A stretch of DNA of 10,326 nt from Microbacterium hydrocarbonoxydans (GTDB lineage Bacteria > Actinomycetota > Actinomycetes > Actinomycetales > Microbacteriaceae). Where the stretch lies: assembly GCF_900105205.1 (NCBI RefSeq), contig NZ_FNSQ01000002.1, forward strand, positions 1 through 10,326. The letters are read 5' to 3'. Positions 1-8,074 of the stretch are shown in pieces (the stretch's first letter is position 1; each line of letters opens with the position of its first letter). A program made the position numbers and the translations under genes. Under the pieces are notes generated by a model. That model was not told the DNA's origin, made no database searches, and saw nothing but the letters and a program-made list of their open reading frames with translations.

Positions 1-588
1 CGATGCAGGCGCAGCTCGCCGCGCTGAAAGACACCACCACGCAGACTGTCGCTGGTTACCAGTCGGGTGTGGCCGCGCGCGAGGCCGAAGAGCGCGCCCG
101 TCGCGAACGCGAAGCCGCGGAAGCGGCAGCCAACGGTGGCGGCAACGGCGGCGGCGGAGGCTCTGCCGGTAGCGGCGGTTGGGTCCGGCCCACGGGGGCG
201 CCGAAGTTCAAGCTACGGCCCGCGGACCCCGATCTGCGGTTCGCAGGGCTGCTCCTCGAGCTACCACTACGGCGCGGACATGGCCAATGGCTGCGGAGCG
301 GCGATCTACGCCGCCAACTCCGGAACAGTGGACTACGCCGGCGCGAACGGCAACTACGGCAATTACGTCCGCATCCAACACGGCGGGGGCGTCAGCACCG
401 GGTACGCGCACATCAAACCCAGTGGCATCCTCGTTGGCAGGGGGCAATGGGTCAATTCGGGCCAGGTCATCGCTTACGCGGGTGACACTGGACGCTCCTT
501 CGGTTGCCATCTGCATTTCGAGGTCTACATCAATGGTGGTTACACCAACCCCGTCCGATTCATGGAAGACCGCGGCGTCTATATCTAA
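1..588 (+). CDS. M23 family metallopeptidase (peptidoglycan endopeptidase), C-terminal part, frameshifted, left copy
   Basis: This is the C-terminal part of a secreted zinc endopeptidase expected to cut peptide cross-links in the cell wall. The N-terminus lies outside the window. From base 3 the protein begins with an alanine/glutamate/arginine-rich stretch typical of a coiled coil, then a glycine-serine linker (about bases 135-180), then the LytM/M23 domain. Zinc-site motifs are visible: HYGAD (His and Asp ligands) near 268-282, YAH near 403, and HLHFE near 510-523. The product ends VYI at TAA 586-588. The linker is in frame 3 and the catalytic domain in frame 1. Removing one G from the GGGGG run at 194-198 joins them smoothly into a WVRPTG...SSSYGPR sequence usual for this family, so I infer a homopolymer error. 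It converges on ccdA across about 98 bases. The family assignment is firm; the substrate is inferred. Confidence 0.88.
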
Positions 589-686
589 GGCTCCGACATG
601 GGAGCACGAAGTGGCGCCACCCACAATGACCAGTTGGGTAGAGAGGGCTGCTCCAGTCGTCACTCGCGACATCCTTGCTAGGGATC
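589..686. other. Convergent intergenic gap, left copy
   Basis: This 98-base gap separates the converging ends of the M23 peptidase and ccdA genes. GCTCC-gacatg-GGAGC just after the peptidase stop (about 591-606) could form a 5-bp stem, but no T-run follows, so I do not call it a terminator. Near 611-619 the two arms differ in the placement of one C (left GCCACCC, right-arm equivalent GCCCACC). Confidence 0.5.
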
Positions 687-1447
687 TCAGAGAGGGAGAA
701 TGACGCTACCCATCACCGCCGTCAGCCGCGACATGATGTCGGTCCACAGCCCTGTCACCATCAGGATTCCGAGGACGATCAGCAGTATGCCTCCGCATAC
801 GTTCACCACCCGGATGTGACGACGGAGGAACTCGACCGTCTTCGCCGCCCAACCGAACCGAATGCGACCAACAGGAACGGGATGCCGAGGCCGAGCGAAT
901 ACGCGAGGCCGAGGAAGCCGGCACGGACAGGGTCGCCAGCATTGAACGAAAGCGCGATGATCGCGGCAAGCGTCGGACCCATGCACGGTGCCCAGCCGAT
1001 ACCAAGTGCCACTCCAAGTAGCGGCGCCCCTGCGATTCCGGCCCGGGAGCCGACGTGGAAGCGGACCTCCCGCTGGGCGAAATTGAACAACCCGAGAAAG
1101 ACGAGCCCCATCAGGATGATGACGACTCCGAGGATGCGTGTGACCAGGTCGCCCCAGCGTAGGAAGAACACGCCGGCCGTGCCGCCCAGCGCGGTGATGA
1201 GAACGAAGACGACGCTGAAGCCGAGGATGAACAGCGGTACGCCGACTACGAGCTGACGGCGCTGGGGCGCGACTGCGTTCGTCGCGCGACCCTTCGAGTC
1301 CGGCGCGACCACCCCGCCAAGGAAGCCGAGGTAGCCGGGGACCAGCGGGAGCACGCAGGGCGACAAGAACGACACGAGGCCAGCGAGCATCGCGACGGGG
1401 ACTGCGAGCCAGAGCGCACCGGACCCGATGATGGTGTCGGCGTTCAC
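687..1447 (-). CDS. ccdA: CcdA/DsbD-family cytochrome c biogenesis transmembrane protein, left copy
   Basis: This is an integral membrane protein of the DsbD/CcdA transmembrane family. It would carry electrons from cytoplasmic thioredoxin to extracytoplasmic thiol proteins through a pair of membrane cysteines. It starts at GTG 1447, overlapping the tlpA stop by four bases (GTGA), so the two are probably translationally coupled. Several hydrophobic segments alternate with short loops. The two hallmark motifs are present: SPCVLPLVPGY with Cys31, and GWAPCMGPT with Cys155. The corrected length is about 253 residues, usual for the short CcdA type. A frame change occurs near 856: the protein runs to LLVAFG in one frame and continues as GWAAKTVEFLRRH in the next. 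Adding one A to the AA at 856-857 would restore the frame. The same change is present in the right arm. The rest of this copy is intact and better than the right copy. Confidence 0.9.
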
Positions 1448-2069
1448 GGTGTCTCCGCCAGAGCGTCCTTGACGAGCGTCGAGAGGATCGAGGTGCCGTC
1501 GATGGGTCCGATGATGCGGGCGGCGACACGGCCCTGCCTGTCGAGCACGAGAGTCGTCGGTGTCGCCTGGATCGGCACGACCTCGGAGAAAGCGAGTTTC
1601 GCCTCGGCCGTGTTCACGTCGATCAGGCTCGGGTAGGTGATGCCGAACTCGTGAGAGAAAGCCTGGGCAGTGTCGGCCTGGTCGCGGGTATTGATGCCGA
1701 TGAAAGCTACATCCTCGCCGCCGTATTCTTGCCAGACGCTTTCGAGATCCTTCGCCTCGATGCGGCACGGCGCGCACCCGGCGTACCAGAAGTTCACCAC
1801 CGTGACCTTGCCGGCGTTGTCTGCGCTGTCGAAATCATCACCAGTTTCAGTGATGCCGCTGAAGTCGACCGGTTCGCTCCGCTCGTCGATCGGGATCTCG
1901 ACGATCGCGCCGCCAGCGGCCACATACCCGGTGTTCTCACCCTTGAGGAAGGAATCGCTGACCGGATCCGGCGCACACCCGCTCAGACCGATGGCGAACA
2001 CCGCGCGAGCATGGCTCCGATCGCACCACGAATGGTGCGAAAGCGAGGATTTCGAGGCACATCTCGCAC
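1444..2069 (-). CDS. TlpA/ResA-like thioredoxin-fold lipoprotein, left copy
   Basis: This is an extracytoplasmic thiol-disulfide oxidoreductase of the TlpA/ResA family, anchored as a lipoprotein. It has a lipobox-like LSGC (Cys32 if started at GTG 2069), a basic n-region followed by a hydrophobic stretch, the WYAGCAPC redox motif (CAPC at about residues 99-102) and the cis-proline loop ATPTT (Pro171). It would act as the reductant partner of CcdA, encoded immediately downstream with a four-base overlap. Proposed clients are apocytochrome c or other exported disulfide proteins, which is an inference. The left copy lacks one G near 2005 relative to the right arm, so the signal peptide is out of frame with the mature protein here. 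The right arm gives the intact version. The start is uncertain: in-frame GTG codons also lie at 2060 and 2108 (left coordinates). Confidence 0.88.
2022..2039. repeat. Perfect 7-bp hairpin with a 4-base loop inside the tlpA signal-peptide region, left copy
   Basis: On the minus strand this reads CGCACCA-TTCG-TGGTGCG, a perfect seven-base stem with a TTCG loop. It lies in the first 15 codons of the TlpA-like gene. The closing pair is A-T rather than the C-G of the classic UUCG tetraloop. It could affect translation of the lipoprotein or be chance. The same hairpin is at 8493-8510. Confidence 0.5.
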
Positions 2070-2176
2070 TCTACGCAGATCCCCTATGCGTCCGCCGAAC
2101 CGGGCCACCGTCCTGCGGGCCTCTTACCGCTTCCGACGTCCGCCAGGGCAAGTCGCCGCGTCGGCAACTTCGGTCT

Positions 2177-2235
2177 GCTGACACACAGAGCACCTCCGGG
2201 AGGATGACGTGTCAGCTGAAGGCCAACTGCGTCAT
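2177..2235. repeat. Nested inverted repeats, possible Tn7-like transposon end, left copy
   Basis: Three inverted repeats are nested here. GCTGACAC (2177-2184) pairs perfectly with GTGTCAGC (2209-2216). CCTCCGGGAGG (2193-2203) sits inside that pair. ATGACG (2204-2209) pairs with CGTCAT (2230-2235). Tn7-family ends start with 5'-TGT, and TGTCAGCTGA begins at 2210, with tnsA inward. That is suggestive only. The opposite end and the target duplication are not in the window, so the boundary cannot be confirmed. Confidence 0.35.
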
Positions 2236-2322
2236 TCCAACGCAATTCCGACGACGACCGCCTGCACACCGTCTCAGCGTTGCAGATTGCTCGGCGGTGG
2301 CATCAGTGTTCTCGTTCGGTCG

Positions 2323-2349
2323 TTGCCGGACATCAGATCGAACTCTAAT
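2323..2349 (+). promoter_or_regulatory. Candidate sigma-70-type promoter for tnsAB, left copy
   Basis: TTGCCG (2323-2328) and TCTAAT (2344-2349) resemble -35 and -10 boxes, 15 bases apart, upstream of tnsA on the same strand. The -10 matches TATAAT at five of six positions, but the spacing is short. This is a weak call from sequence alone. Confidence 0.3.
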
Positions 2350-2457
2350 CCGAGCCATACCGGTGTGTCGGGAGCCAGGCAAAGCCGACCCGGCGGATCC
2401 TGGGCGCAGGCGACAACGATGTGCCTACTCAGGTACTCCGCCTTCCTTGGAGTGGTG

Positions 2458-3279
2458 ATGAAGCCAGCTGAGATTGCACGGTTGATCGCACGGCGACGAT
2501 TCTCGAAGGGCTCGGAGCTGCACTGGGTGCCGCGCGATCATCGTTCCGCATCCGGCTACGCGGATAGCGTCTCGTTCGCACCGGTCAACCGAAGTCTCGG
2601 CCGTTTGGATTGGTCGGTCATCGACCCGATGAAGGTTCGAGTATCGAAGGGCGCAAGCCACTTTTTCACGGGGTCTGAGTACTTCTGGAGTCGCACCCGT
2701 AGCCACGTATGGTGTGAGTCTCAGTTCGAGCGCGACGAGTTGATGTGGCTCGATTTCGGCGGCAAGTAGCAAAGGTGTGGTCGCAGCCATTTGGCGTGGT
2801 GTTCGGCGTTCGCTCGCCGATGGCGGGTCACTGGCACGTGCCGGATTTCCTATTGCAGATGTCGGACGACTCCTACGCCGTTCGAGACGTGAGGCCAAAG
2901 GAACGCATCGACAAGTCTGCGCAACTGCAGTTCGATGAAACCGCGGTTGTGTCGGCAACGCTCGGCTGGCACTATCAGGTACTTTCCGGCCACAGCATCC
3001 ATGCGACCCGCGTGGTCGAATGGTTGTCGGCGTCGCGTCATGACCGTTGCAGGCCGCCTGCTGACGTCGAGGACAGGATCCTCGACGCGGCAACTGACAG
3101 CAAGACTCGCCGGGAGTTGTGCGAGCTGGCATCACCAGATTGCCCACCTCTTGCCTGCGCATGGGTTGACAAACCTCGCCTGGCGCAGACTTCTCGCGCT
3201 CGATCTGTCTGCGGTCTTCAATAGCAACGCGCTACTGACTACCGCACGTCGGGAGAGAACGGATGCGATCAGTGTCTGA
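2458..3279 (+). CDS. tnsA: TnsA-like heteromeric transposase endonuclease subunit, left copy (frameshifted)
   Basis: This is a TnsA-type nuclease that would cut the 5' ends of a Tn7-like transposon in partnership with TnsB. The start is ATG 2458, with GGAG at 2449-2452 as ribosome binding site; GTG 2455 is an alternative. The error-corrected protein is 273 residues, the size of Tn7 TnsA. The restriction-enzyme-like core is visible: WCESQFERDE (Glu87), VPDF (Asp130) and RDVRPKE (144-149) where TnsA usually has a V-K strand. Residues after about 170 form the C-terminal domain that in Tn7 contacts TnsC. This copy lacks one G at 2761-2762, giving a premature TAG at 2767-2769, and has an extra A near 3173. 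The right arm lacks both errors. The TGA at 3277-3279 overlaps the tnsB start. Nothing in the translation suggests genuine decay of the gene. Confidence 0.85.
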
Positions 3280-5207
3280 CGAGAGCAAGCTGAAACTCGG
3301 GGACTCTTTCGACATTGACGGCGAGATCTGGGTCTGGGCCCACATCATCCCCGGCCTAGAGGTGAAGCTCCGGTCCGAGAACGCACCCGATCGACACCTC
3401 ATCATGTCCGTAGACGAGTTCCTGCGCCATGCCGGCACGGCTCAACGCGAGCGCGCGGTATCGCTTCGTCCGGACGGGGACGCGTGGCCGACCAACGTGT
3501 GCGATATGGAGGCCCATCTCCTTGAGGCGTTCACCGGGAGACCAATGGATCCGTTGGCTTCCACTCTCGGGCGCAGTATGACCCTGCGCTGACGACTCAG
3601 AACGCACGCGTTGACGCGAAGCTGCTGGAGTTGAAAGGCACGTCACTGGGGCGAGCGCGCAGTACCTTTCACCTCCTATGGAAGACCTACCAGCAAGACG
3701 GTGCAGCGGGGCTGAATGCCCGCATGCACCGGAAGGGCGAGCAGCGACTCGCCATCAGCCGGGCAGATCCGCGGCTGGTGACGATCATCGATCGATTCCT
3801 CGATCGCCAGACGGACAAGGCCACGAGTAGCAAAAAGCGTTGCGCTGTCTTGGTGAGGCGAGCGCTCGAGACAACCTACCCGGGCGACCCCATTTGTGAG
3901 ATCAAGGCTCGCACCCTCCAGGGCTACATCAACGAGCGGGCTGCAGGCCGTTACAGCTTCGACAAAGCGACCACCCGGAGAAACACCGACAACAGCCCAA
4001 AGCGTCAGTACCACTCCGGAGCTGCCTATCAACTTGGAGAGCGATGCGAGATCGATTCAACGGACCTCGACGTTCTCGTTTGGGATGAGACCAGTGAGTT
4101 CCGTCCGAAACTCACCGTGCTTCTCGACGTCGCCAGCCGAGTGCCGCTCGCTTGGGCGATCCACGCGGATAGCCCTGGCGGATTCGATCATGCGCTCCTG
4201 CTCGCCCGAGCCATCATCGGGCGCAAAGCCGTGCCTGGTTCGGGCGCTGCCACTCTCTCGGGGTCAGCCGCCTTGCCTTCCGCGCTGATGAAGCAGGTGA
4301 ACCCCTACCTCAGCGACGAGTCTCTGGCTCTCCCATGGATCTTTCCGCGATCAATCACCATCGACGGCGGAGCTGATTTTCGGTCCCGCACGTTCAGAGA
4401 TGCCTGCCGTGCGTACGGAATCCACAGGGAGCTCGCGCCCTCCGGAACGCCGACGGTGAAGCCACATGTTGAACGCAACTTCGGCACCCTCTCATCAGAT
4501 TTCGCCGCATGGTTGGCCGGTTTCGTGGGGAACTCCGTGGCGCATCGAGGCGCCCGCGACAACCCCACGCTCACCTTGGACTCGCTCCGGCTCATCCTGG
4601 ACAGTTGGATATCCAACATCTACCTGAACAAACCGCACCAGGGCCTGAAGTCGACGAGCTCCCCGGACGGATCTTCACCCCGAATCAGATGTACACCGAA
4701 CTCTTCAGCGTCGGGCCTGGCGTCCCAGTGCCTTTCGGAGTCGAGGAGTACCTCGCCCTGTTGCCGACCGAACGTCGCATGATCGGTCGTGCAGGGATCG
4801 ATCTCCACAATCGCCGCTACGACTCGCCCGACCTGGAGGACCTCCGCAGTCGCTCCCTCACGGGCGCTGAACCGGGATCCGCGAGAGCGAGGAAGTTCCC
4901 GTGAGCTTCGACCCCTACAACGCGAATGCCGTCTGGGTACGTCACCCGGAAACCGGCTTGTGGATCGAGTGTTGGGACGTCGCTCTGCGAGAGAAGACGG
5001 CACCGATGGTCGCCGAGATCGACATGAAACTCCTTACCCGATACCCCGACGCCGCTATCGACGATCCCGATCGCCGCCGGGAGTGGATCGATCATGTCGA
5101 AAGCCGCGAGCGAGGAGACAAGCGCAAGCGCACCCAACACAAGCGAGAGCAACAGCGCCTCAAGGTCGAAGCTCAACGCGAGTCAGGCCCCTCGACAACG
5201 ACACCGA
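3263..5207 (+). CDS. tnsB: TnsB-like DDE transposase (Mu/Tn7 class), left copy, frameshifted and cut at palindrome centre
   Basis: This is a TnsB-type transposase with an RNase H-fold integrase core, which would cut the 3' ends of the element and join them to target DNA. The start is ATG 3263, preceded by GGGAGAGA, 17 bases inside the end of tnsA (coupled expression). The corrected order of domains is: N-terminal DNA-binding region with a helix-turn-helix-like segment (about residues 113-165), DDE core with EIDST (Asp265), TIDGGADF (Asp368) and HVERNFGTL (Glu404), then a Mu-C-like beta barrel containing FDPYNANAVWVRHPETG (about 550-566) and a basic tail (about 617-640). The Asp-Glu spacing of 36 fits the family. 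This copy loses a C near 3566, a C at 4661-4664 and a G at 4901, splitting it into four reading frames. All three are restored by the right arm. At 5207 it leaves the palindrome and the remaining reading is not credible protein. Confidence 0.88.
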
Positions 5208-5324
5208 ATAAACGAATGAGAAAGTATGGTCCTTCATGGACAAGCTGCTTGAGCGAGATGTATGTCGGGGACGTCCAATCGATGGTGCTGATGTCGACGG
5301 GTTTGGCCCATTGCCGTAATGGGA
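5208..5324. other. Unpaired 117-base centre of the palindrome; real tnsB sequence on the minus strand
   Basis: This is the only single-copy sequence inside the palindrome. Read on the minus strand it continues tnsB in frame from the right arm with about 39 more codons of protein-like sequence (IPLRQWAKPVDISTIDW...EGPYFLIRLF) and G/C-rich third positions. Read on the plus strand from the left arm it gives unlikely protein. I infer that the genome runs from the right arm into this segment and that the artificial join lies near 5208. A small inverted repeat, CCCATT-gccgt-AATGGG (5307-5323), sits next to the right boundary. Confidence 0.8.
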
Positions 5325-7270
5325 TCGGTGTCGTTGTCGAGGGGCCTGACTCGCGTTGAGCTTCGACCTTGAGGCGCTGTTGCTCTCGCTTGTGTTGGGT
5401 GCGCTTGCGCTTGTCTCCTCGCTCGCGGCTTTCGACATGATCGATCCACTCCCGGCGGCGATCGGGATCGTCGATAGCGGCGTCGGGGTATCGGGTAAGG
5501 AGTTTCATGTCGATCTCGGCGACCATCGGTGCCGTCTTCTCTCGCAGAGCGACGTCCCAACACTCGATCCACAAGCCGGTTTCCGGGTGACGTACCCAGA
5601 CGGCATTCGCGTTGTAGGGGTCGAAGCTCACCGGGAACTTCCTCGCTCTCGCGGATCCCGGTTCAGCGCCCGTGAGGGAGCGACTGCGGAGGTCCTCCAG
5701 GTCGGGCGAGTCGTAGCGGCGATTGTGGAGATCGATCCCTGCACGACCGATCATGCGACGTTCGGTCGGCAACAGGGCGAGGTACTCCTCGACTCCGAAA
5801 GGCACTGGGACGCCAGGCCCGACGCTGAAGAGTTCGGTGTACATCTGATTCGGGTGAAGATCCGTCCGGGGGAGCTCGTCGACTTCAGGCCCTGGTGCGG
5901 TTTGTTCAGGTAGATGTTGGATATCCAACTGTCCAGGATGAGCCGGAGCGAGTCCAAGGTGAGCGTGGGGTTGTCGCGGGCGCCTCGATGCGCCACGGAG
6001 TTCCCCACGAAACCGGCCAACCATGCGGCGAAATCTGATGAGAGGGTGCCGAAGTTGCGTTCAACATGTGGCTTCACCGTCGGCGTTCCGGAGGGCGCGA
6101 GCTCCCTGTGGATTCCGTACGCACGGCAGGCATCTCTGAACGTGCGGGACCGAAAATCAGCTCCGCCGTCGATGGTGATTGATCGCGGAAAGATCCATGG
6201 GAGAGCCAGAGACTCGTCGCTGAGGTAGGGGTTCACCTGCTTCATCAGCGCGGAAGGCAAGGCGGCTGACCCCGAGAGAGTGGCAGCGCCCGAACCAGGC
6301 ACGGCTTTGCGCCCGATGATGGCTCGGGCGAGCAGGAGCGCATGATCGAATCCGCCAGGGCTATCCGCGTGGATCGCCCAAGCGAGCGGCACTCGGCTGG
6401 CGACGTCGAGAAGCACGGTGAGTTTCGGACGGAACTCACTGGTCTCATCCCAAACGAGAACGTCGAGGTCCGTTGAATCGATCTCGCATCGCTCTCCAAG
6501 TTGATAGGCAGCTCCGGAGTGGTACTGACGCTTTGGGCTGTTGTCGGTGTTTCTCCGGGTGGTCGCTTTGTCGAAGCTGTAACGGCCTGCAGCCCGCTCG
6601 TTGATGTAGCCCTGGAGGGTGCGAGCCTTGATCTCACAAATGGGGTCGCCCGGGTAGGTTGTCTCGAGCGCTCGCCTCACCAAGACAGCGCAACGCTTTT
6701 TGCTACTCGTGGCCTTGTCCGTCTGGCGATCGAGGAATCGATCGATGATCGTCACCAGCCGCGGATCTGCCCGGCTGATGGCGAGTCGCTGCTCGCCCTT
6801 CCGGTGCATGCGGGCATTCAGCCCCGCTGCACCGTCTTGCTGGTAGGTCTTCCATAGGAGGTGAAAGGTACTGCGCGCTCGCCCCAGTGACGTGCCTTTC
6901 AACTCCAGCAGCTTCGCGTCAACGCGTGCGTTCTGAGTCGTCAGCGCAGGGTCATACTGCGCCCGAGGAGTGGAAGCCAACGGATCCATTGGTCTCCCGG
7001 TGAACGCCTCAAGGAGATGGGCCTCCATATCGCACACGTTGGTCGGCCACGCGTCCCGTCCGGACGAAGCGATACCGCGCGCTCGCGTTGAGCCGTGCCG
7101 GCATGGCGCAGGAACTCGTCTACGGACATGATGAGGTGTCGATCGGGTGCGTTCTCGGACCGGAGCTTCACCTCTAGGCCGGGGATGATGTGGGCCCAGA
7201 CCCAGATCTCGCCGTCAATGTCGAAAGAGTCCCCGAGTTTCAGCTTGCTCTCGTCAGACACTGATCGCAT
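5208..7270 (-). CDS. tnsB: TnsB-like DDE transposase, right copy, most complete, 3' end missing
   Basis: This is the reverse-complement copy of the same transposase gene and the better source for its sequence. It starts at ATG 7270 (GTG 7261 is possible) and reads through the catalytic core and the Mu-C-like region into the palindrome centre. Two bases are missing compared with the left arm: one C in the run at 7055-7057 (near codon 71) and one G at 5852-5854 (near codon 473). With these restored the frame is open for about 687 residues, close to the 702 of Tn7 TnsB, with Asp265, Asp368 and Glu404 in place. The frame then runs into antisense left-arm sequence and stops at 5173. That last stretch (GVVVEGPDSR) is junction artefact, so the true C-terminus, which in Tn7 contacts TnsC, is incomplete. 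tnsC would be expected next but is absent. Confidence 0.88.
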
Positions 7271-8074
7271 CCGTTCTCTCCCGACGTGCGGTAGTCAGTA
7301 GCGCGTTGCTATTGAAGACCGCAGACAGATCGAGCGCGAGAAGTCTGCGCCAGGCGAGGTTGTCAACCCATGCGCAGGCAAGAGGTGGGCAATCTGGTGA
7401 TGCCAGCTCGCACAACTCCCGGCGAGTCTTGCTGTCAGTTGCCGCGTCGAGGATCCTGTCCTCGACGTCAGCAGGCGGCCTGCAACGGTCATGACGCGAC
7501 GCCGACAACCATTCGACCACGCGGGTCGCATGGATGCTGTGGCCGGAAAGTACCTGATAGTGCCAGCCGAGCGTTGCCGACACAACCGCGGTTTCATCGA
7601 ACTGCAGTTGCGCAGACTTGTCGATGCGTTCCTTTGGCCTCACGTCTCGAACGGCGTAGGAGTCGTCCGACATCTGCAATAGGAAATCCGGCACGTGCCA
7701 GTGACCCGCCATCGGCGAGCGAACGCCGAACACCACGCAAATGGCTGCGACCACACCTTTGCTACTTGCCCGCCGAAATCGAGCCACATCAACTCGTCGC
7801 GCTCGAACTGAGACTCACACCATACGTGGCTACGGGTGCGACTCCAGAAGTACTCAGACCCCGTGAAAAAGTGGCTTGCGCCCTTCGATACTCGAACCTT
7901 CATCGGGTCGATGACCGACCAATCCAAACGGCCGAGACTTCGGTTGACCGGTGCGAACGAGACGCTATCCGCGTAGCCGGATGCGGAACGATGATCGCGC
8001 GGCACCCAGTGCAGCTCCGAGCCCTTCGAGAATCGTCGCCGTGCGATCAACCGTGCAATCTCAGCTGGCTTCAT
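7254..8074 (-). CDS. tnsA: TnsA-like heteromeric transposase endonuclease subunit, right copy
   Basis: This is the right-arm copy of the TnsA-like nuclease, from ATG 8074 to TGA 7254-7256, overlapping the tnsB start at 7270. It has only one error: a missing C at 7738 (left arm CGCCAAA, here CGCAAA). The protein is therefore in one frame to about residue 111 (KVWSQPF) and in the next to the end. It has the correct GGGC at the point where the left arm gains a stop codon, and the correct GACAACC where the left arm has an extra A. A much longer open frame reaches 8323 upstream, but those extra residues look like non-coding, possibly transposon-end sequence, and the ATG at 8074 has its own GGAG. 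Key residues are Glu87, Asp130 and the RDVRPKE strand. Confidence 0.86.

Larger units (their letters stand above)
2070..2457. other. Divergent intergenic region between tlpA and tnsA, left copy
   Basis: These 388 bases lie between the divergent starts of the lipoprotein and transposase genes. I see no convincing gene. Open frames across it are extensions or shadows with no family-like sequence. It holds a cluster of inverted repeats at 2177-2235 that may mark a transposon end, and a candidate promoter at 2323-2349 reading toward tnsA. Promoters for both operons should lie here. A run rich in short imperfect repeats (CCAAC...ATTCC twice within 2223-2248) could be transposase-binding sequence, but the match is weak. 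Confidence 0.5.
200..5207 (+). repeat. Left arm of a ~5-kb inverted repeat (palindrome)
   Basis: Bases 200-5207 match the reverse complement of 5325-10326 throughout. Paired landmarks: 5207 with 5325, tnsB ATG 3263 with 7270, tnsA ATG 2458 with 8074, tlpA stop 1444 with 9089, ccdA stop 687 with 9840, M23 stop 586 with 9941, and 200 with 10326. The coordinate sum drifts from 10532 to 10526 because of small indels only. Bases 1-199 have no partner only because the window ends. Confidence 0.97.

Noticed and set aside
687..1529. Minus-strand open frame of 280 codons covering ccdA
   Set aside because: Most of it is an Arg/His/Pro-rich shadow of ccdA in the wrong frame. Only its last part is the true ccdA end after the shared frame break.
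2265..2367. CACACCG (2265-2271) and CGGTGTG (2361-2367) inverted pair
   Set aside because: Seven bases separated by 89 in GC-rich DNA is within chance, and no further copies suggest a binding-site array.
2209..2457. N-terminal extension of TnsA by about 83 residues
   Set aside because: The frame is open, but the extension shows no domain-like pattern and overlaps the inverted repeats proposed as a transposon end. ATG 2458 has a GGAG ribosome binding site and gives the usual TnsA length.
1670..2458. Long plus-strand open frame (262 codons), with a related frame at 1651-2181
   Set aside because: It is antisense to tlpA for most of its length and its translation lacks any family-like feature. 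The minus-strand product has a lipobox and CxxC motif.
5173..5207. Last residues of the minus-strand tnsB frame (GVVVEGPDSR)
   Set aside because: They are read from antisense left-arm sequence after the fold-back join and are not part of the real protein.
5356..5913. Plus-strand open frame of 185 codons in the right arm
   Set aside because: It is antisense to tnsB, and its mirror in the left arm is broken by indels. The sense frame encodes the Mu-C-like region.
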